Positions 26,266-34,204 of a stretch of 64,000 nt of DNA are shown in pieces. Position 1 is the stretch's first letter, and each line of letters starts with the position of its first letter. The notes beneath the pieces are model-generated. The model did no database searches. It saw nothing but the letters and a program-made list of their open reading frames with translations, and had not been told where the DNA came from. Position numbers and translations under genes: made by a program. The stretch is from the NCBI RefSeq assembly GCF_002860205.1, contig NZ_PGVB01000005.1:1-64000 (forward strand), written 5' to 3'. The DNA is from Bacillus sp. T33-2. Its GTDB lineage: Bacteria > Bacillota > Bacilli > Bacillales > Cytobacillaceae.

Positions 26266-26397
26266 GATTTTTTCTGGATATATTTAGTTTTGCTGGATAT
26301 AGTATAGTTCTCACTCGATATATTATTGTTTTTGCTCGATATAGTATGGTTTTCACTCGATATATTTTATTTCTTGCTCGATAAATTTTAACTCGAG
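26266..26397. repeat. Six-unit tandem repeat with 21-bp period
   Basis: The core CTSGATATA recurs at 26274, 26293, 26314, 26335, 26356 and 26377, at spacings of 19, 21, 21, 21 and 21 bp. Each core sits in a T-rich unit of the form TTTGCTCGATATAGTATGG or TTTCACTCGATATATTTTA, the two types alternating. The array ends in the palindrome TAACTCGAGTTA (26388-26399). It lies between the converging metH and ppiB genes. No coding sense is evident. Confidence 0.75.
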
Positions 26398-26484
26398 TTA
26401 CTTAACACTACACTTTATTCATACTGCCGCGAGGGTTATTCAGTTACTCGGCACATGAGATAAAAAGCAGCATCTTTTGCATGA

Positions 26485-26922
26485 TTATTCGTCAAAAACT
26501 TCCACTTTTTCCATAACATCGCCATTCCTCATTGATCTGGCTGCTTCCAGGCCTGATGTCACCTTGCCAAAGACAGTGTGGACGCCATTCAGATGTGGCT
26601 GAGGCTCATGGACGATGAAGAATTGGCTTCCTCCGGTATCCCGTCCTGCGTGAGCCATGGATAGAGATCCTGCTTCATGCTTGTTAGGATTGCCTTCTGT
26701 TTCACATTTAATAGTGTACCCCGGACCACCGGCTCCTGTGCCCGTGGGATCTCCTCCCTGGCTTACAAATCCTGGGATCACCCTGTGAAATGTAACACCA
26801 TTATAAAATCCTTCATTAGCCAATTTTTCAAAGTTTGCTACTGTTCCAGGTGCTGCTTCAGGATATAGTTCAAACTCGATTTTTTCTCCGTTTTTCATTA
26901 GTATGTAGCCTTTTTTAGCCAA
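26485..26922 (-). CDS. ppiB: Peptidyl-prolyl cis-trans isomerase, cyclophilin type
   Basis: This catalyses proline isomerisation in the cytosol. Cyclophilin motifs are complete: [35 protein letters not shown] and [12 protein letters not shown], nearly identical to B. subtilis PpiB. The start is TTG at 26920-26922, 9 nt after AAGGAG, giving 145 residues (B. subtilis: 143). An upstream ATG that overlaps the ribosome-binding site cannot be used. The sequence ends [10 protein letters not shown]. Monocistronic. Confidence 0.96.
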   Translation of the reverse strand: MAKKGYILMKNGEKIEFELYPEAAPGTVANFEKLANEGFYNGVTFHRVIPGFVSQGGDPTGTGAGGPGYTIKCETEGNPNKHEAGSLSMAHAGRDTGGSQFFIVHEPQPHLNGVHTVFGKVTSGLEAARSMRNGDVMEKVEVFDE

Positions 26923-27062
26923 GATAATCATCTCCTTTTCATTAAAAACAATATTAATCATACCATCTTTTACACGTCGAATGAAAGCGCGGACTATTAT
27001 AGGTTTATGTACTGGGAATTACAGGATTACTATCAGTGTTCTTTTTATGGTAAACTATATGC

Positions 27063-27275
27063 ATGCCCCTTCCCGAAAACGCTTGTTGCGGGACACTTAA
27101 CCAATGTACGGACGGAAGGGGCCGGTGCCTGGCCTTAGGCCGGCACTGAACTATACATACCTGTAGAGCGAAGGACCACCTTCAACTGAACATTGCGCTA
27201 CTGTTACAAAGTTATCGAAAGTAAGCCTGAACGTCGCATAAAACAACCCAGCCCTCAGGGACTGGGTTGTTTTTT
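27063..27275 (+). ncRNA. Candidate structured small RNA (unknown class)
   Basis: The 350-bp gap between ppiB and adhB contains no ORF but is GC-richer than nearby gaps and highly structured. It has a stem GCCCCTTCC/GGAAGGGGC (about 27065-27122) enclosing further hairpins, then CGGTGCC...GGCACTG with inner GGCC/GGCC, then GTAGAGCG...CGCTAC with AAGG/CCTT, and finally an intrinsic terminator. An extended -10 (TATGGTAAACT, 27046-27056) lies just upstream. I do not recognise it as 6S, SRP, tmRNA, RNase P or a known riboswitch. It faces the 3' end of adhB, so it is not a leader of a plus-strand gene. Confidence 0.5.
27241..27275. terminator. Bidirectional terminator (small RNA candidate / adhB)
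   Basis: Stem AACAACCCAG/CTGGGTTGTT with loop CCCTCAGGGA and a T run on the plus strand; an A run gives a U tract on the minus strand too. It overlaps the adhB stop codon (27274-27276). Confidence 0.85.
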
Positions 27276-28425
27276 AATGTACCTTTCCGTGCGGCTTCAA
27301 AACCACTTTAATACAGTCATCTGTCTTCGTGTCGAACACTTCATATCCGCGCTTTGCGTCATCCAGCGGAATGACGTGGGTAACCACGTCACCAAGATCG
27401 ACCTTTCCTTCAGAGACCAAATTATATAGATGCGGCATATACGGGATTACAGGCGCCTGTCCCATTTTCAGGTCGACATTTCTATTGAACAGGTCGCCAA
27501 GAGGAAACCCGTTATATCTTGTTCCGTAAGCCCCTGTTATTTGAATGACACCGCCTTTTCGTACCGCCTGTGCAGCAATCAGGACCGGGTTAATCGCGCC
27601 TCCCTGAAGCTTCATTCCTGTTGCCAGGAATTCCATCGGCGTCATTTTTGCGTCCATGCCGACAGCATCGATGACAATATCCGCCCCGCCTTTAGTCATT
27701 TCCTTTAAGTGTGTCCCGATATTTTCCTCGGCTTCAAAGTTGATCGTTTCAACTTTGTTGGTCCGTTTTGCATGTGCTAGCCTGTAATCTACATAATCAA
27801 CAGCAATGACCCGTTTTGCTCCCTTTAGCCATGCAAACTTCTGTGCCAGCAGTCCAACTGGGCCGCAGCCAAGTACAATGACTGTGTCCCCTTCCTTCAC
27901 GCCAGCATGGTCAACTGTCCAGTAAGCGGTCGAAGCAGCATCAGCAAGCAATACGAGTTGCTCGTCATCCACTTCACTGTTTTCAGGAATCCGGAACGGG
28001 GTGAAATTCCCGTACGGCACCCTCATGAATTCAGCCTGCCCTCCGGCGTAGCCGCCGAATGTTTCGGAATATCCGAAATATGCCCCGGCATCCCCATGCG
28101 GGTTGGAGTTGTCACATTGGCTTGTCAGGTCGTGATTACAGAACCAGCACTGGCCGCATGCCACATTAAACGGGATGATTACCCGGTCCCCTTTTTTAAC
28201 CTTCGTCACCTCTGGGCCAACTTCTTCAACAATTCCCATCGGTTCATGGCCGATGATGAAGTCTTCCGGAAAATTGGCCACCATGCCGTGGATAAGATGC
28301 AAATCCGATCCGCAAATTGCCGAGCTTGTCACTTTGACGATGATGTCATCCGCTTTTTGTATTTTCGGGTCGGCGACTTCTTTCACCATCACATTTTTGA
28401 TGCCTTGGTAAGTAACGGCCTTCAT
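27274..28425 (-). CDS. adhB: Zinc-dependent alcohol dehydrogenase-family oxidoreductase (AdhB-like)
   Basis: A medium-chain dehydrogenase of 383 residues. The catalytic zinc ligands are in AICGSDLHL and IGHEPMG. The structural zinc cluster is CGQCWFCNHDLTSQC, and the Rossmann motif is VLGCGPVGLLAQ. It resembles glutathione-independent formaldehyde dehydrogenase-like enzymes and B. subtilis AdhB. AAGGAGG lies 8 nt before the ATG. It is flanked by CotF-like genes exactly as in the B. subtilis yraG-yraF-adhB-yraE-yraD region, which suggests a sporulation-linked function; the substrate is unknown. Confidence 0.87.
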   Translation of the reverse strand: MKAVTYQGIKNVMVKEVADPKIQKADDIIVKVTSSAICGSDLHLIHGMVANFPEDFIIGHEPMGIVEEVGPEVTKVKKGDRVIIPFNVACGQCWFCNHDLTSQCDNSNPHGDAGAYFGYSETFGGYAGGQAEFMRVPYGNFTPFRIPENSEVDDEQLVLLADAASTAYWTVDHAGVKEGDTVIVLGCGPVGLLAQKFAWLKGAKRVIAVDYVDYRLAHAKRTNKVETINFEAEENIGTHLKEMTKGGADIVIDAVGMDAKMTPMEFLATGMKLQGGAINPVLIAAQAVRKGGVIQITGAYGTRYNGFPLGDLFNRNVDLKMGQAPVIPYMPHLYNLVSEGKVDLGDVVTHVIPLDDAKRGYEVFDTKTDDCIKVVLKPHGKVH

Positions 28426-28442
28426 AACTCGTACCTCCTTTT

Positions 28443-28805
28443 TTATTTGTATGGTGTAGCAAAAGTGCCAAGACGGTCTGTATCACGCGGAAAAAGTGTA
28501 AGGTTAGCAATTTTTACAGCCGTGTCGGCAGATTTTAAATCTACTTCTACCTGGTCCCTTACATTGTAGGGATGCAGCCACCCTTTGCTGATCATCAGAT
28601 TGGCTATTTCTTCGTGAAGGTCAAGAGCTGCCTCCATTTGATTCCGCAAAGCCTGTTTCAACGCAGGCGTTGCTGTCTCGGTAATTGCGTAAGCATAATT
28701 CCTCACACCATTTTTTACTGATAATAAAAAGTCGAGTGCGATTGCTGAGTCAGCCTGATCCGGCATATCAACCGAATTGATCGGATCTAAAAAGTCGTTA
28801 TTCAT
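28443..28805 (-). CDS. yraF: CotF-like spore coat protein (YraF-like)
   Basis: This 120-residue helical protein has the CotF-domain pattern DFLLSVKNGVRNYAYAITETATPALKQALRNQM, then HEEIANLMISKGWLHPYN. Family members are spore coat proteins or spore-associated. It lies 17 bp from the adhB start and 16 bp from yraG, so the three form one leftward operon. GGAGGTGGGAG precedes the ATG. The symbol rests on gene order shared with B. subtilis and should be treated as provisional. Confidence 0.8.
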   Translation of the reverse strand: MNNDFLDPINSVDMPDQADSAIALDFLLSVKNGVRNYAYAITETATPALKQALRNQMEAALDLHEEIANLMISKGWLHPYNVRDQVEVDLKSADTAVKIANLTLFPRDTDRLGTFATPYK

Positions 28806-28821
28806 TTTCTCCCACCTCCAA

Positions 28822-29028
28822 TTAATGTGTTGTCGTCTTCGGATAAAGAGCCAACAGTTCGTTGATGTCTTTTATGGATTGCTGAACGTCTTTTTCCATT
28901 AATGCCTTCAGGTCGTTATCAAAGCAAAGCCCTTGCATTAATTTCGATCTCATTAAACAAATGGTCTTAAAATTCAGCACTTCATGAGTATCCATCGTTT
29001 CATGGTGCCCGAGTATAACGTTTTCCAT
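28822..29028 (-). CDS. yraG: Small CotF N-terminal-like spore protein (YraG-like)
   Basis: A 68-residue helical protein with LGHHETMDTHEVLNFKTICLMRSKLMQGL, the small partner usually found before a CotF-domain gene. The ATG at 29026-29028 is preferred over a TTG one codon earlier because of spacing from GAGGTG. First gene of the yraG-yraF-adhB operon, transcribed from a probable forespore promoter at 29061-29092. Confidence 0.75.
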   Translation of the reverse strand: MENVILGHHETMDTHEVLNFKTICLMRSKLMQGLCFDNDLKALMEKDVQQSIKDINELLALYPKTTTH

Positions 29029-29060
29029 CAAATCACCTCTTCCTCAGGTTTTAACAAAAG

Positions 29061-29092
29061 TATTTTCCCCTAACTCCGGCGTTTTTTATTCA
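29061..29092 (-). promoter_or_regulatory. Probable forespore (sigma-F/G) promoter of yraG-yraF-adhB
   Basis: Minus strand: -35 TGAATA (29087-29092), 16-nt spacer, -10 GGGGAAAATA (29061-29070), matching the sigma-F pattern GGnnAnAnTW. It is 33 bp upstream of the yraG ATG. Confidence 0.45.
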
Positions 29093-29138
29093 GCCTAAGT
29101 ACGGATCTCGGCGAGGACATTTTTTTATATTGGTGACT

Positions 29139-29168
29139 GCATATTTCCGCCGATTAAGCGAAACATTA
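29139..29168 (+). promoter_or_regulatory. Probable forespore (sigma-F/G) promoter of yraE-yraD
   Basis: -35 GCATA (29139-29143), 15-nt spacer, -10 CGAAACATTA (29159-29168), which fits GGnnAnAnTW at all but the first base. It faces away from the yraG promoter. Confidence 0.45.
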
Positions 29169-29251
29169 AAAGTGATTGTTAATGTGCCCAGGGGCAGCAT
29201 TAATTTGTATTAATCCGCCATATCTCGCTTACAAGAAAAAGGAGTGGAGTC

Positions 29252-29458
29252 ATGACAAAATACTTAGGGTTACATGAGACGCTGGAAACACATGAGATAC
29301 TTATGTTCAAAAATCTTTGCCTGACTAAATCATCGACGATGGGACCGCTTGCACAAGATCCGGAGCTTAAAGCGATACTTGCACAGGATGTTACGACAAG
29401 CCAGCATCAAATCCAGGAGCTGCAACAATTTCTGACAGACAGGAGCGCACAATCATGA
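29252..29458 (+). CDS. yraE: Small CotF N-terminal-like spore protein (YraE-like)
   Basis: A 68-residue paralogue of the divergent yraG product: LGLHETLETHEILMFKNLCLTKSSTM aligns with the yraG segment LGHHETMDTHEVLNFKTICLMRSKLM. AAAGGAG is well placed before the ATG. Its stop overlaps the next CotF-like gene by 4 nt. The symbol is provisional, by synteny with B. subtilis. Confidence 0.75.
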   Translation: MTKYLGLHETLETHEILMFKNLCLTKSSTMGPLAQDPELKAILAQDVTTSQHQIQELQQFLTDRSAQS

Positions 29459-29760
29459 ACGATTTCGTTAAAAATATAACTGGAATGGGCGGCATGACAG
29501 ATCAAATGATCGCCACCGATTTCCTCTTTTCAGCAAAAGACGCTGTTCGTAACCTTGCTTTTGCCGTAACGGAAACCGCTACTCCTGATTTGAAAGCTGC
29601 GTTAAGGGCACAGTTAAGAACAGCTATTGATACGCATGAAACGATCACTGCCTACATGATGTCGAGAGGATATTATCATCCATACAATTTAGGAGAACAA
29701 CTTGGTGTAGACGTAACCGCTTCATCGACAGCATTAAACCTTAGTGATGAAAAACAATAA
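29455..29760 (+). CDS. yraD: CotF-like spore coat protein (YraD-like)
   Basis: A 101-residue paralogue of the yraF product, sharing DFLFSAKDAVRNLAFAVTETATPDLKAALRAQL and the HPYN motif. It starts by ATGA overlap with the preceding gene. The window thus has two divergent copies of the same two-gene coat module, one with adhB attached. Ends at a terminator 10 bp downstream. Confidence 0.78.
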   Translation: MNDFVKNITGMGGMTDQMIATDFLFSAKDAVRNLAFAVTETATPDLKAALRAQLRTAIDTHETITAYMMSRGYYHPYNLGEQLGVDVTASSTALNLSDEKQ

Positions 29761-29766
29761 ATGTTG

Positions 29767-29804
29767 AAAAGACAACCCTGCCTATCTTGGGTTGTCTCTT
29801 TTAT
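29767..29804 (+). terminator. Terminator after yraD
   Basis: Stem AAAAGACAACCC/GGGTTGTCTCTTTT with loop TGCCTATCTT, followed by ATTTATTT. Confidence 0.82.
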
Positions 29805-29847
29805 TTATTTCCTTATTGTGTCATTTCTCCCTACACTGTTTGTGCAA

Positions 29848-30057
29848 TTACATTTGGCGCTCATCACAATATTTTTCCACCAGCTGCTCAATCTGATCTA
29901 TTGCAGGAAACTCTGCTGAGAACTCGAATTTAATTTCTTCAATAAATTCACCGTTCTTATAAACATGAATGGCCCCATCCCGGTTGACTACACTAAATTC
30001 AGCGCTCAAATCTAAAACCGCTTCTTTCGATAGCGCCCAATAATATCTACTCCTCAT
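29848..30057 (-). CDS. Conserved hypothetical small protein
   Basis: A 69-residue reading frame beginning MRSRYYWALSKEAVLDLS and containing VNRDGAIHVYKNGEFIEEI, mixed alpha/beta and acidic at the C-terminus. Codon use looks coding. The ATG at 30055-30057 has no good ribosome-binding site; a GAGGAG lies inside codons 2-3, so the true start is uncertain. It follows the phosphodiesterase gene by 22 bp and may be co-transcribed. I do not recognise the family. Confidence 0.5.
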   Translation of the reverse strand: MRSRYYWALSKEAVLDLSAEFSVVNRDGAIHVYKNGEFIEEIKFEFSAEFPAIDQIEQLVEKYCDERQM

Positions 30058-30079
30058 GTTGTTGATGTGTTATTCCGGC

Positions 30080-31546
30080 TTACTTGATCAGCGACAAGAT
30101 CCACTCTTTCATGTCCAGTAACCGTAAGTGTTTTGGGGCAGTATCTGTTCCTGTCACAATCATTGAGACCATCGAATCCTGTTTATTAAGCGCACCATGG
30201 CTAGCTCCGCCCACATGGGTAGGTGAACCCTCCCCGATAATTTCATATCCCGGTTTTGCAGAAATGATGACAAAATCCCCTTGATGTGAAAAAAATGCGC
30301 TGTTTAATCTCGCCAAAGCATCAGGATACTCATCAAACGTGATCCTTTGGCCGTCTATGTGCAGGTCCAAAATTTCAGTGTTCCCTTTAAGCGACCATGT
30401 CTGGCCGTATTCATCGGAATAATTTCCTTCCTGGCGAAACACTAGTTTACCGTCCTTTTCGGTAGAAATAACATGAATGTCTTTGCCTTCCCTCCAAGCA
30501 ATTATATCTATTTTATGATCGCCTTTTAGTGTGTTCGCAATTGTTGGAAGTGCTAATTTTACCACATTTAATGAATAGACGAAGGCCATACGTTCGTTTA
30601 CGGCTAGCACTATTTCGTCACCTGCTTGGACTCCTTGTCGAAGCTTAACAATTTTATAAGCATCCAGCGTCTTTCGCAAATCAAGCAGCGCTTCTTTTTT
30701 GTGTTCCCCAATCCAGGTTTGGCCGTTGTCACCCATAATGATCCAGACATTATTTTTTAATGCTTCCTCCCAGGAAGCGAAGCTGTCTAAAATTTTGCCA
30801 AGATGCTGGTCTGACGTTCTTATGCCGTTTGTATCCATTTCACCGTTTTTATGGACAGATTTATCTAGCTCCGATAAATACACGATAGAAAAATCGGGCA
30901 GTAGCCCTTTTTGAACTAAATAACCCAATTCATTTACCGTAAAAATATTATGGAAACCATATTTCCTCCAAGCAGATCGGTTCCTCGGATTTATCTTGGA
31001 TAAAGCTCCATAAGAGAACAGATGTGGACTACTCACTTCCACTGTTTTACCAATATCGGTGAAGGTTGAAAGCAAAAAAGGCATCTTTAAATGATGTCTG
31101 ACACTTCCTCTGTATATTAGGGCGTTTAAGGACGCGGTTTTCTTGCCTTCTTTGTGCAGGTCCTCATGGATCGTGCTGACCTCCCTGCTTAAATGGACAT
31201 TATTTAAGTTGTGAAAGATATCCTTCACTGACTGATTTACGCCAAGTTTTATCAATTCTCTATAATGGCTTCCATAGTTTACGAGCCTCATTTCATCCTG
31301 TTTGAACCAAACCAGCCCTGGAATTTTATGCTTGTCACAATAAACTCCTGTCAGCAATGTACTATCGATATTTACAGACATTGTCGGAAATGGGCTTACG
31401 ATTTCGGGATATAGTTTTCCGTTTTGAATAAAATACTCAAAAGCTGTTGCCTGGCCTTGTTCAATTGTGGTCTGTAAAGGGCGAGTCATTAAAGTATCAA
31501 CGAGGACCAATATTACCGGTTTAGTTTTTGTATGATAAAAAGCCAA
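30080..31546 (-). CDS. Alkaline-phosphatase-superfamily phosphodiesterase/nucleotide pyrophosphatase
   Basis: A 488-residue metal-dependent phosphohydrolase. Motifs fit the type I phosphodiesterase family: VLVLVDTLM (metal Asp), SPFPTMSVNIDSTLLTG with the nucleophile Thr, HKIPGLVW, YLSELDKSVHKNG (metal Asp/His), IIMGDNGQTW and the late GGASHG. No signal peptide is evident, so it is probably cytosolic. The start is TTG 31544-31546 with AAAGGGGGTG upstream. The substrate is unknown; phosphodiesters or phosphonates are possible. Confidence 0.85.
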   Translation of the reverse strand: MAFYHTKTKPVILVLVDTLMTRPLQTTIEQGQATAFEYFIQNGKLYPEIVSPFPTMSVNIDSTLLTGVYCDKHKIPGLVWFKQDEMRLVNYGSHYRELIKLGVNQSVKDIFHNLNNVHLSREVSTIHEDLHKEGKKTASLNALIYRGSVRHHLKMPFLLSTFTDIGKTVEVSSPHLFSYGALSKINPRNRSAWRKYGFHNIFTVNELGYLVQKGLLPDFSIVYLSELDKSVHKNGEMDTNGIRTSDQHLGKILDSFASWEEALKNNVWIIMGDNGQTWIGEHKKEALLDLRKTLDAYKIVKLRQGVQAGDEIVLAVNERMAFVYSLNVVKLALPTIANTLKGDHKIDIIAWREGKDIHVISTEKDGKLVFRQEGNYSDEYGQTWSLKGNTEILDLHIDGQRITFDEYPDALARLNSAFFSHQGDFVIISAKPGYEIIGEGSPTHVGGASHGALNKQDSMVSMIVTGTDTAPKHLRLLDMKEWILSLIK

Positions 31547-31708
31547 ATGGTTACACCCCCTTTACGAATTATTGCCTTTAGTATGGACTGGGGGTGCCTG
31601 AATATGTAACGGGACCGATCATTTCAGTTTCATTCATCTTTTTATAGTAGAAATGTGTTGATAGAGTCAAAATAATAACATTAAAAGTGAACTAAGCAGG
31701 TGGGTACG

Positions 31709-32431
31709 ATGCAAATCAAAGTATTGACATTCAATATACACCATGGAAAAGGATTAGATAACCGGGTTGATTTAAGCCGAATTAGCAAAATCATCCAGTC
31801 AACTGGGGCGGATGTTATTGGATTAAATGAGGTAGATAAGCATTTTTCAAAACGGAGCGAATTTCTGGACCAGGCAGAATGGCTCGCGAAAAAGCTGGGG
31901 ATGGATTTTGTTTTTGGCCCTGCCATCACTTCCAGGGAACGGGGGAGTCATCATGTTCGTCAATATGGCAATGCCATTCTCTCCCGGTTTCCAATCATAC
32001 GGAGCAATAACCACCCCTTCGACTTTCTGCCGAACATCATCGAGGAAAGAGCTTTGCTGGAGGCGGACATCAGCATAAAAGGCACAGAATTAAGTGTATT
32101 TGTCGCCCATCTCAGCTTTGCCCCGTTTCTTCATGGCAAACAGACGAATTTCATTTTAGATCAGGTTCAGAGAAAACAGAATCCCATTGTCGTTATGGGA
32201 GATTGGAACATGTACCCGTTTACAAAAAGCTGGAAATTGGCCACCTCTGTTTTAAAGGATCCTGTTGAAGAACAAGCAGCTCTTGTTACATATCCCGCAA
32301 AGAAGCCAAGAGTCCGGCTGGATTATATTTTTATAAGAAAAGACATGAACGTCATTGACACTGAAGTGATCATGCACGAGCCAATCGCCTCTGACCACCT
32401 GCCCTTATTGGCGACACTTCAACTCATATGA
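31709..32431 (+). CDS. Endonuclease/exonuclease/phosphatase (EEP) family protein
   Basis: A 240-residue EEP-fold phosphohydrolase: LTFNIHHGKG, DVIGLNEVDK (catalytic Glu), GNAILSRFPI, VVMGDWNMYP and the C-terminal SDHLPL His. The family cleaves phosphodiesters in nucleic acids or sphingomyelin-like and inositol lipids; the substrate cannot be read from sequence. ATG 31709 is preferred over a GTG three codons earlier, with CAGGTGG as a modest ribosome-binding site. The next gene, for a VTT membrane protein, begins 16 nt later, so the two probably form an operon. Confidence 0.87.
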   Translation: MQIKVLTFNIHHGKGLDNRVDLSRISKIIQSTGADVIGLNEVDKHFSKRSEFLDQAEWLAKKLGMDFVFGPAITSRERGSHHVRQYGNAILSRFPIIRSNNHPFDFLPNIIEERALLEADISIKGTELSVFVAHLSFAPFLHGKQTNFILDQVQRKQNPIVVMGDWNMYPFTKSWKLATSVLKDPVEEQAALVTYPAKKPRVRLDYIFIRKDMNVIDTEVIMHEPIASDHLPLLATLQLI

Positions 32432-32447
32432 AAAGGCGAGCAAAAAG

Positions 32448-33086
32448 ATGAAAAAATCGTTAATCCTTATTATCTACCTCGCGACCCTGGCTATTGGTTT
32501 TCTGAACAAAGATGCTATTTTGCCCTGGATTGAAAACAGTGACCCTGCTCATCTTCCATTCATGTTTCTCGTTTCCGCGGCCTTAGCAACAATCCCGATC
32601 ATTCCGTTTACTATATTTGCGGGAATTATGGGTGCCAAATATGGAGTGGTGCTCGGTTTCGTCATAAATTGGTTTGGCAGCGTTGTGGCGGCCATGATAT
32701 ATTTTCTGCTTGCACGTTTTTTTTTCCGGAAGTTTTTCCGAAAATATCTGGAAAGGTTCAAAGGGATTAATCATTTTCACGGGATGGTCGAAAAAAATTC
32801 ATTTATTTCCATTTTATTGGCGAGGTTGATCCCGATCATTCCAACTCCGGTCATTAATATATACTCTGGTGTAATGAACGTTTCTTTCGCAACCTTCACA
32901 GCTGCAACAGCTGTCGGTAAGCTTCCTCCTGCTTTCATGGTTGCTTACAGCGGCAGCCAGCTTTTTTCTTCGTTTCAAAACCTCCTTACCGGGTTGGTGG
33001 CTTATGCTCTATTTTTAGTACTGGTCCTGGGCATATACCGTTTATGGCATCGAAAAAACATAGCTCTCCTTATGAGGACCAAATGA
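32448..33086 (+). CDS. TVP38/TMEM64 (VTT-domain) family membrane protein
   Basis: A 212-residue membrane protein with an N-terminal helix, the VTT/SNARE-associated core (ATIPIIPFTIFAGIMGAKYGVVLGFVINWFGS and a Arg/Lys-rich FFFRKFFRKYLERF loop), the re-entrant ILLARLIPIIPTPVINIYSG motif and a C-terminal helix. Related proteins (DedA, TVP38) are implicated in lipid scrambling or transport across the membrane. Probably co-transcribed with the EEP gene. Confidence 0.85.
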   Translation: MKKSLILIIYLATLAIGFLNKDAILPWIENSDPAHLPFMFLVSAALATIPIIPFTIFAGIMGAKYGVVLGFVINWFGSVVAAMIYFLLARFFFRKFFRKYLERFKGINHFHGMVEKNSFISILLARLIPIIPTPVINIYSGVMNVSFATFTAATAVGKLPPAFMVAYSGSQLFSSFQNLLTGLVAYALFLVLVLGIYRLWHRKNIALLMRTK

Positions 33087-33167
33087 TCGATGTTAAGGAA
33101 AAAATTGTTCCTTTCACTATGCTCCTTCCTCCATTATAATAGCGTGTTGGAGAAAGGAGGGATAGGA

Positions 33168-34100
33168 ATGGCGGATATTAAACAATATGTATTCTTTGAT
33201 TTTGAAATGCTTTGCTCACACAGGGGGATGGAAATGGAAGAAATGGAAGCGATCCGGCTTGGGGCCGTTAAGCATGATTTGGAAACGGGCCAAATTTTTT
33301 ATTTCGACCGGTTTATTAAACCCCTCAACCGTAAAGCATTGTCTGCTTTTTGTAAAAAATTGACTGGAATAAAAGATTCCGATTTGCGGAGTGCACATAG
33401 TTTTGGGCAGGTGTTCGAGGAATTTCTCAACTGGATTGGCGGAGTGAAGCGGACTCGTTTTTTTTCATGGTCAAAAAGTGATTTATCGCGTTTAAAAATG
33501 GATGCCAAAAACCATGGCGTCCCTGAGGGTATGATTAAAAAAATCGAAAAACGATATGTCGATTTCCAGGCAATCTTTGCAAAGAGGGTTTCAAAAAATA
33601 CTCCATCGGTAGAGAATGCGCTTGCCTTGTATGGATTGGATTTCGAAGGCGAAAAGCACAATCCGGTGAGCGATTCATACAATACCTTTCGCATATACCA
33701 ATGCTTTTCGGAAAAGGTCCTGCAATCCGACCTGATCATGCTTAAGCAATTCATTTTTGATAAAGACATACAGGACGTGAAGCAGGTCGGTTACTTCCTC
33801 AAACATAATTTTAAAAAAGACCTTGATGTTTTTGTTTTAGACCTAAGAGATATGTATGTTATGAAAGACGCGAAAAAAATGATCAAACAGACTCAGAGAC
33901 TCGTTGAAAAATATGAAAATATTATAATTAACCGATCAGGGATTTTTGCTGAGGATATCATAGAATCTGTGCGTCTGCTCGTGCATTTTTTCCATCAGCT
34001 TCTCGCTTCCTACGACGAGCACTTTATGCACTCATCCAAAATCATGATATTAGATGAACAATTGATGAAGCAGGTGCAACATTTGTCAAAAACAAGCTGA
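33168..34100 (+). CDS. DEDDh-type 3'-5' exonuclease domain protein
   Basis: A 310-residue protein whose first 180 residues are an RNase T/DnaQ-like exonuclease: FFDFEML (first Asp-Glu), then SWSKSDLSRLK, and HNPVSDSYNTFRIY (His and last Asp). The C-terminal 130 residues are helical and charged and unassigned. ATG 33168 has AAAGGAGG 7 nt upstream; a longer frame from 33090 lacks one. It resembles the KapD-like family only in the nuclease core. Function is unknown; RNA or DNA trimming is inferred. Confidence 0.8.
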   Translation: MADIKQYVFFDFEMLCSHRGMEMEEMEAIRLGAVKHDLETGQIFYFDRFIKPLNRKALSAFCKKLTGIKDSDLRSAHSFGQVFEEFLNWIGGVKRTRFFSWSKSDLSRLKMDAKNHGVPEGMIKKIEKRYVDFQAIFAKRVSKNTPSVENALALYGLDFEGEKHNPVSDSYNTFRIYQCFSEKVLQSDLIMLKQFIFDKDIQDVKQVGYFLKHNFKKDLDVFVLDLRDMYVMKDAKKMIKQTQRLVEKYENIIINRSGIFAEDIIESVRLLVHFFHQLLASYDEHFMHSSKIMILDEQLMKQVQHLSKTS

Positions 34101-34172
34101 AGCCGAAATGCTTTCGCATTCGGGCTTCATACATAACAAACGAAGGCCCCTGGAAGAATCCGGTTTAAATAT

Positions 34173-34204
34173 TGTACATACTGTTACTTGTACATACTGT
34201 TACT
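34173..34204. repeat. Perfect 16-bp tandem duplication
   Basis: TGTACATACTGTTACT occurs twice head-to-tail (34173-34188 and 34189-34204). The second copy overlaps the stop codon of the leftward membrane-protein gene (34200-34202), without changing the protein. Confidence 0.85.

Noticed and set aside
26147-26356. Minus-strand ORF through the 21-bp repeat
   Set aside because: The repeated peptide pattern comes from the DNA repeat; no ribosome-binding site, and it overlaps the metH end and terminator.
26266-26397. CRISPR array
   Set aside because: The repeat units are about 21 bp with no unique spacers between them, and no cas genes are in the window.
27907-28569. Plus-strand ORF of 220 codons opposite adhB and yraF
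   Set aside because: It runs antisense across two well-supported genes, and its composition is that of a reverse complement.
34099-34128. Terminator after the exonuclease gene
   Set aside because: A good hairpin (GAAGCCGAAATGC/GCATTCGGGCTTC) is present, but no U tract follows on the plus strand, so I did not list it as a terminator.
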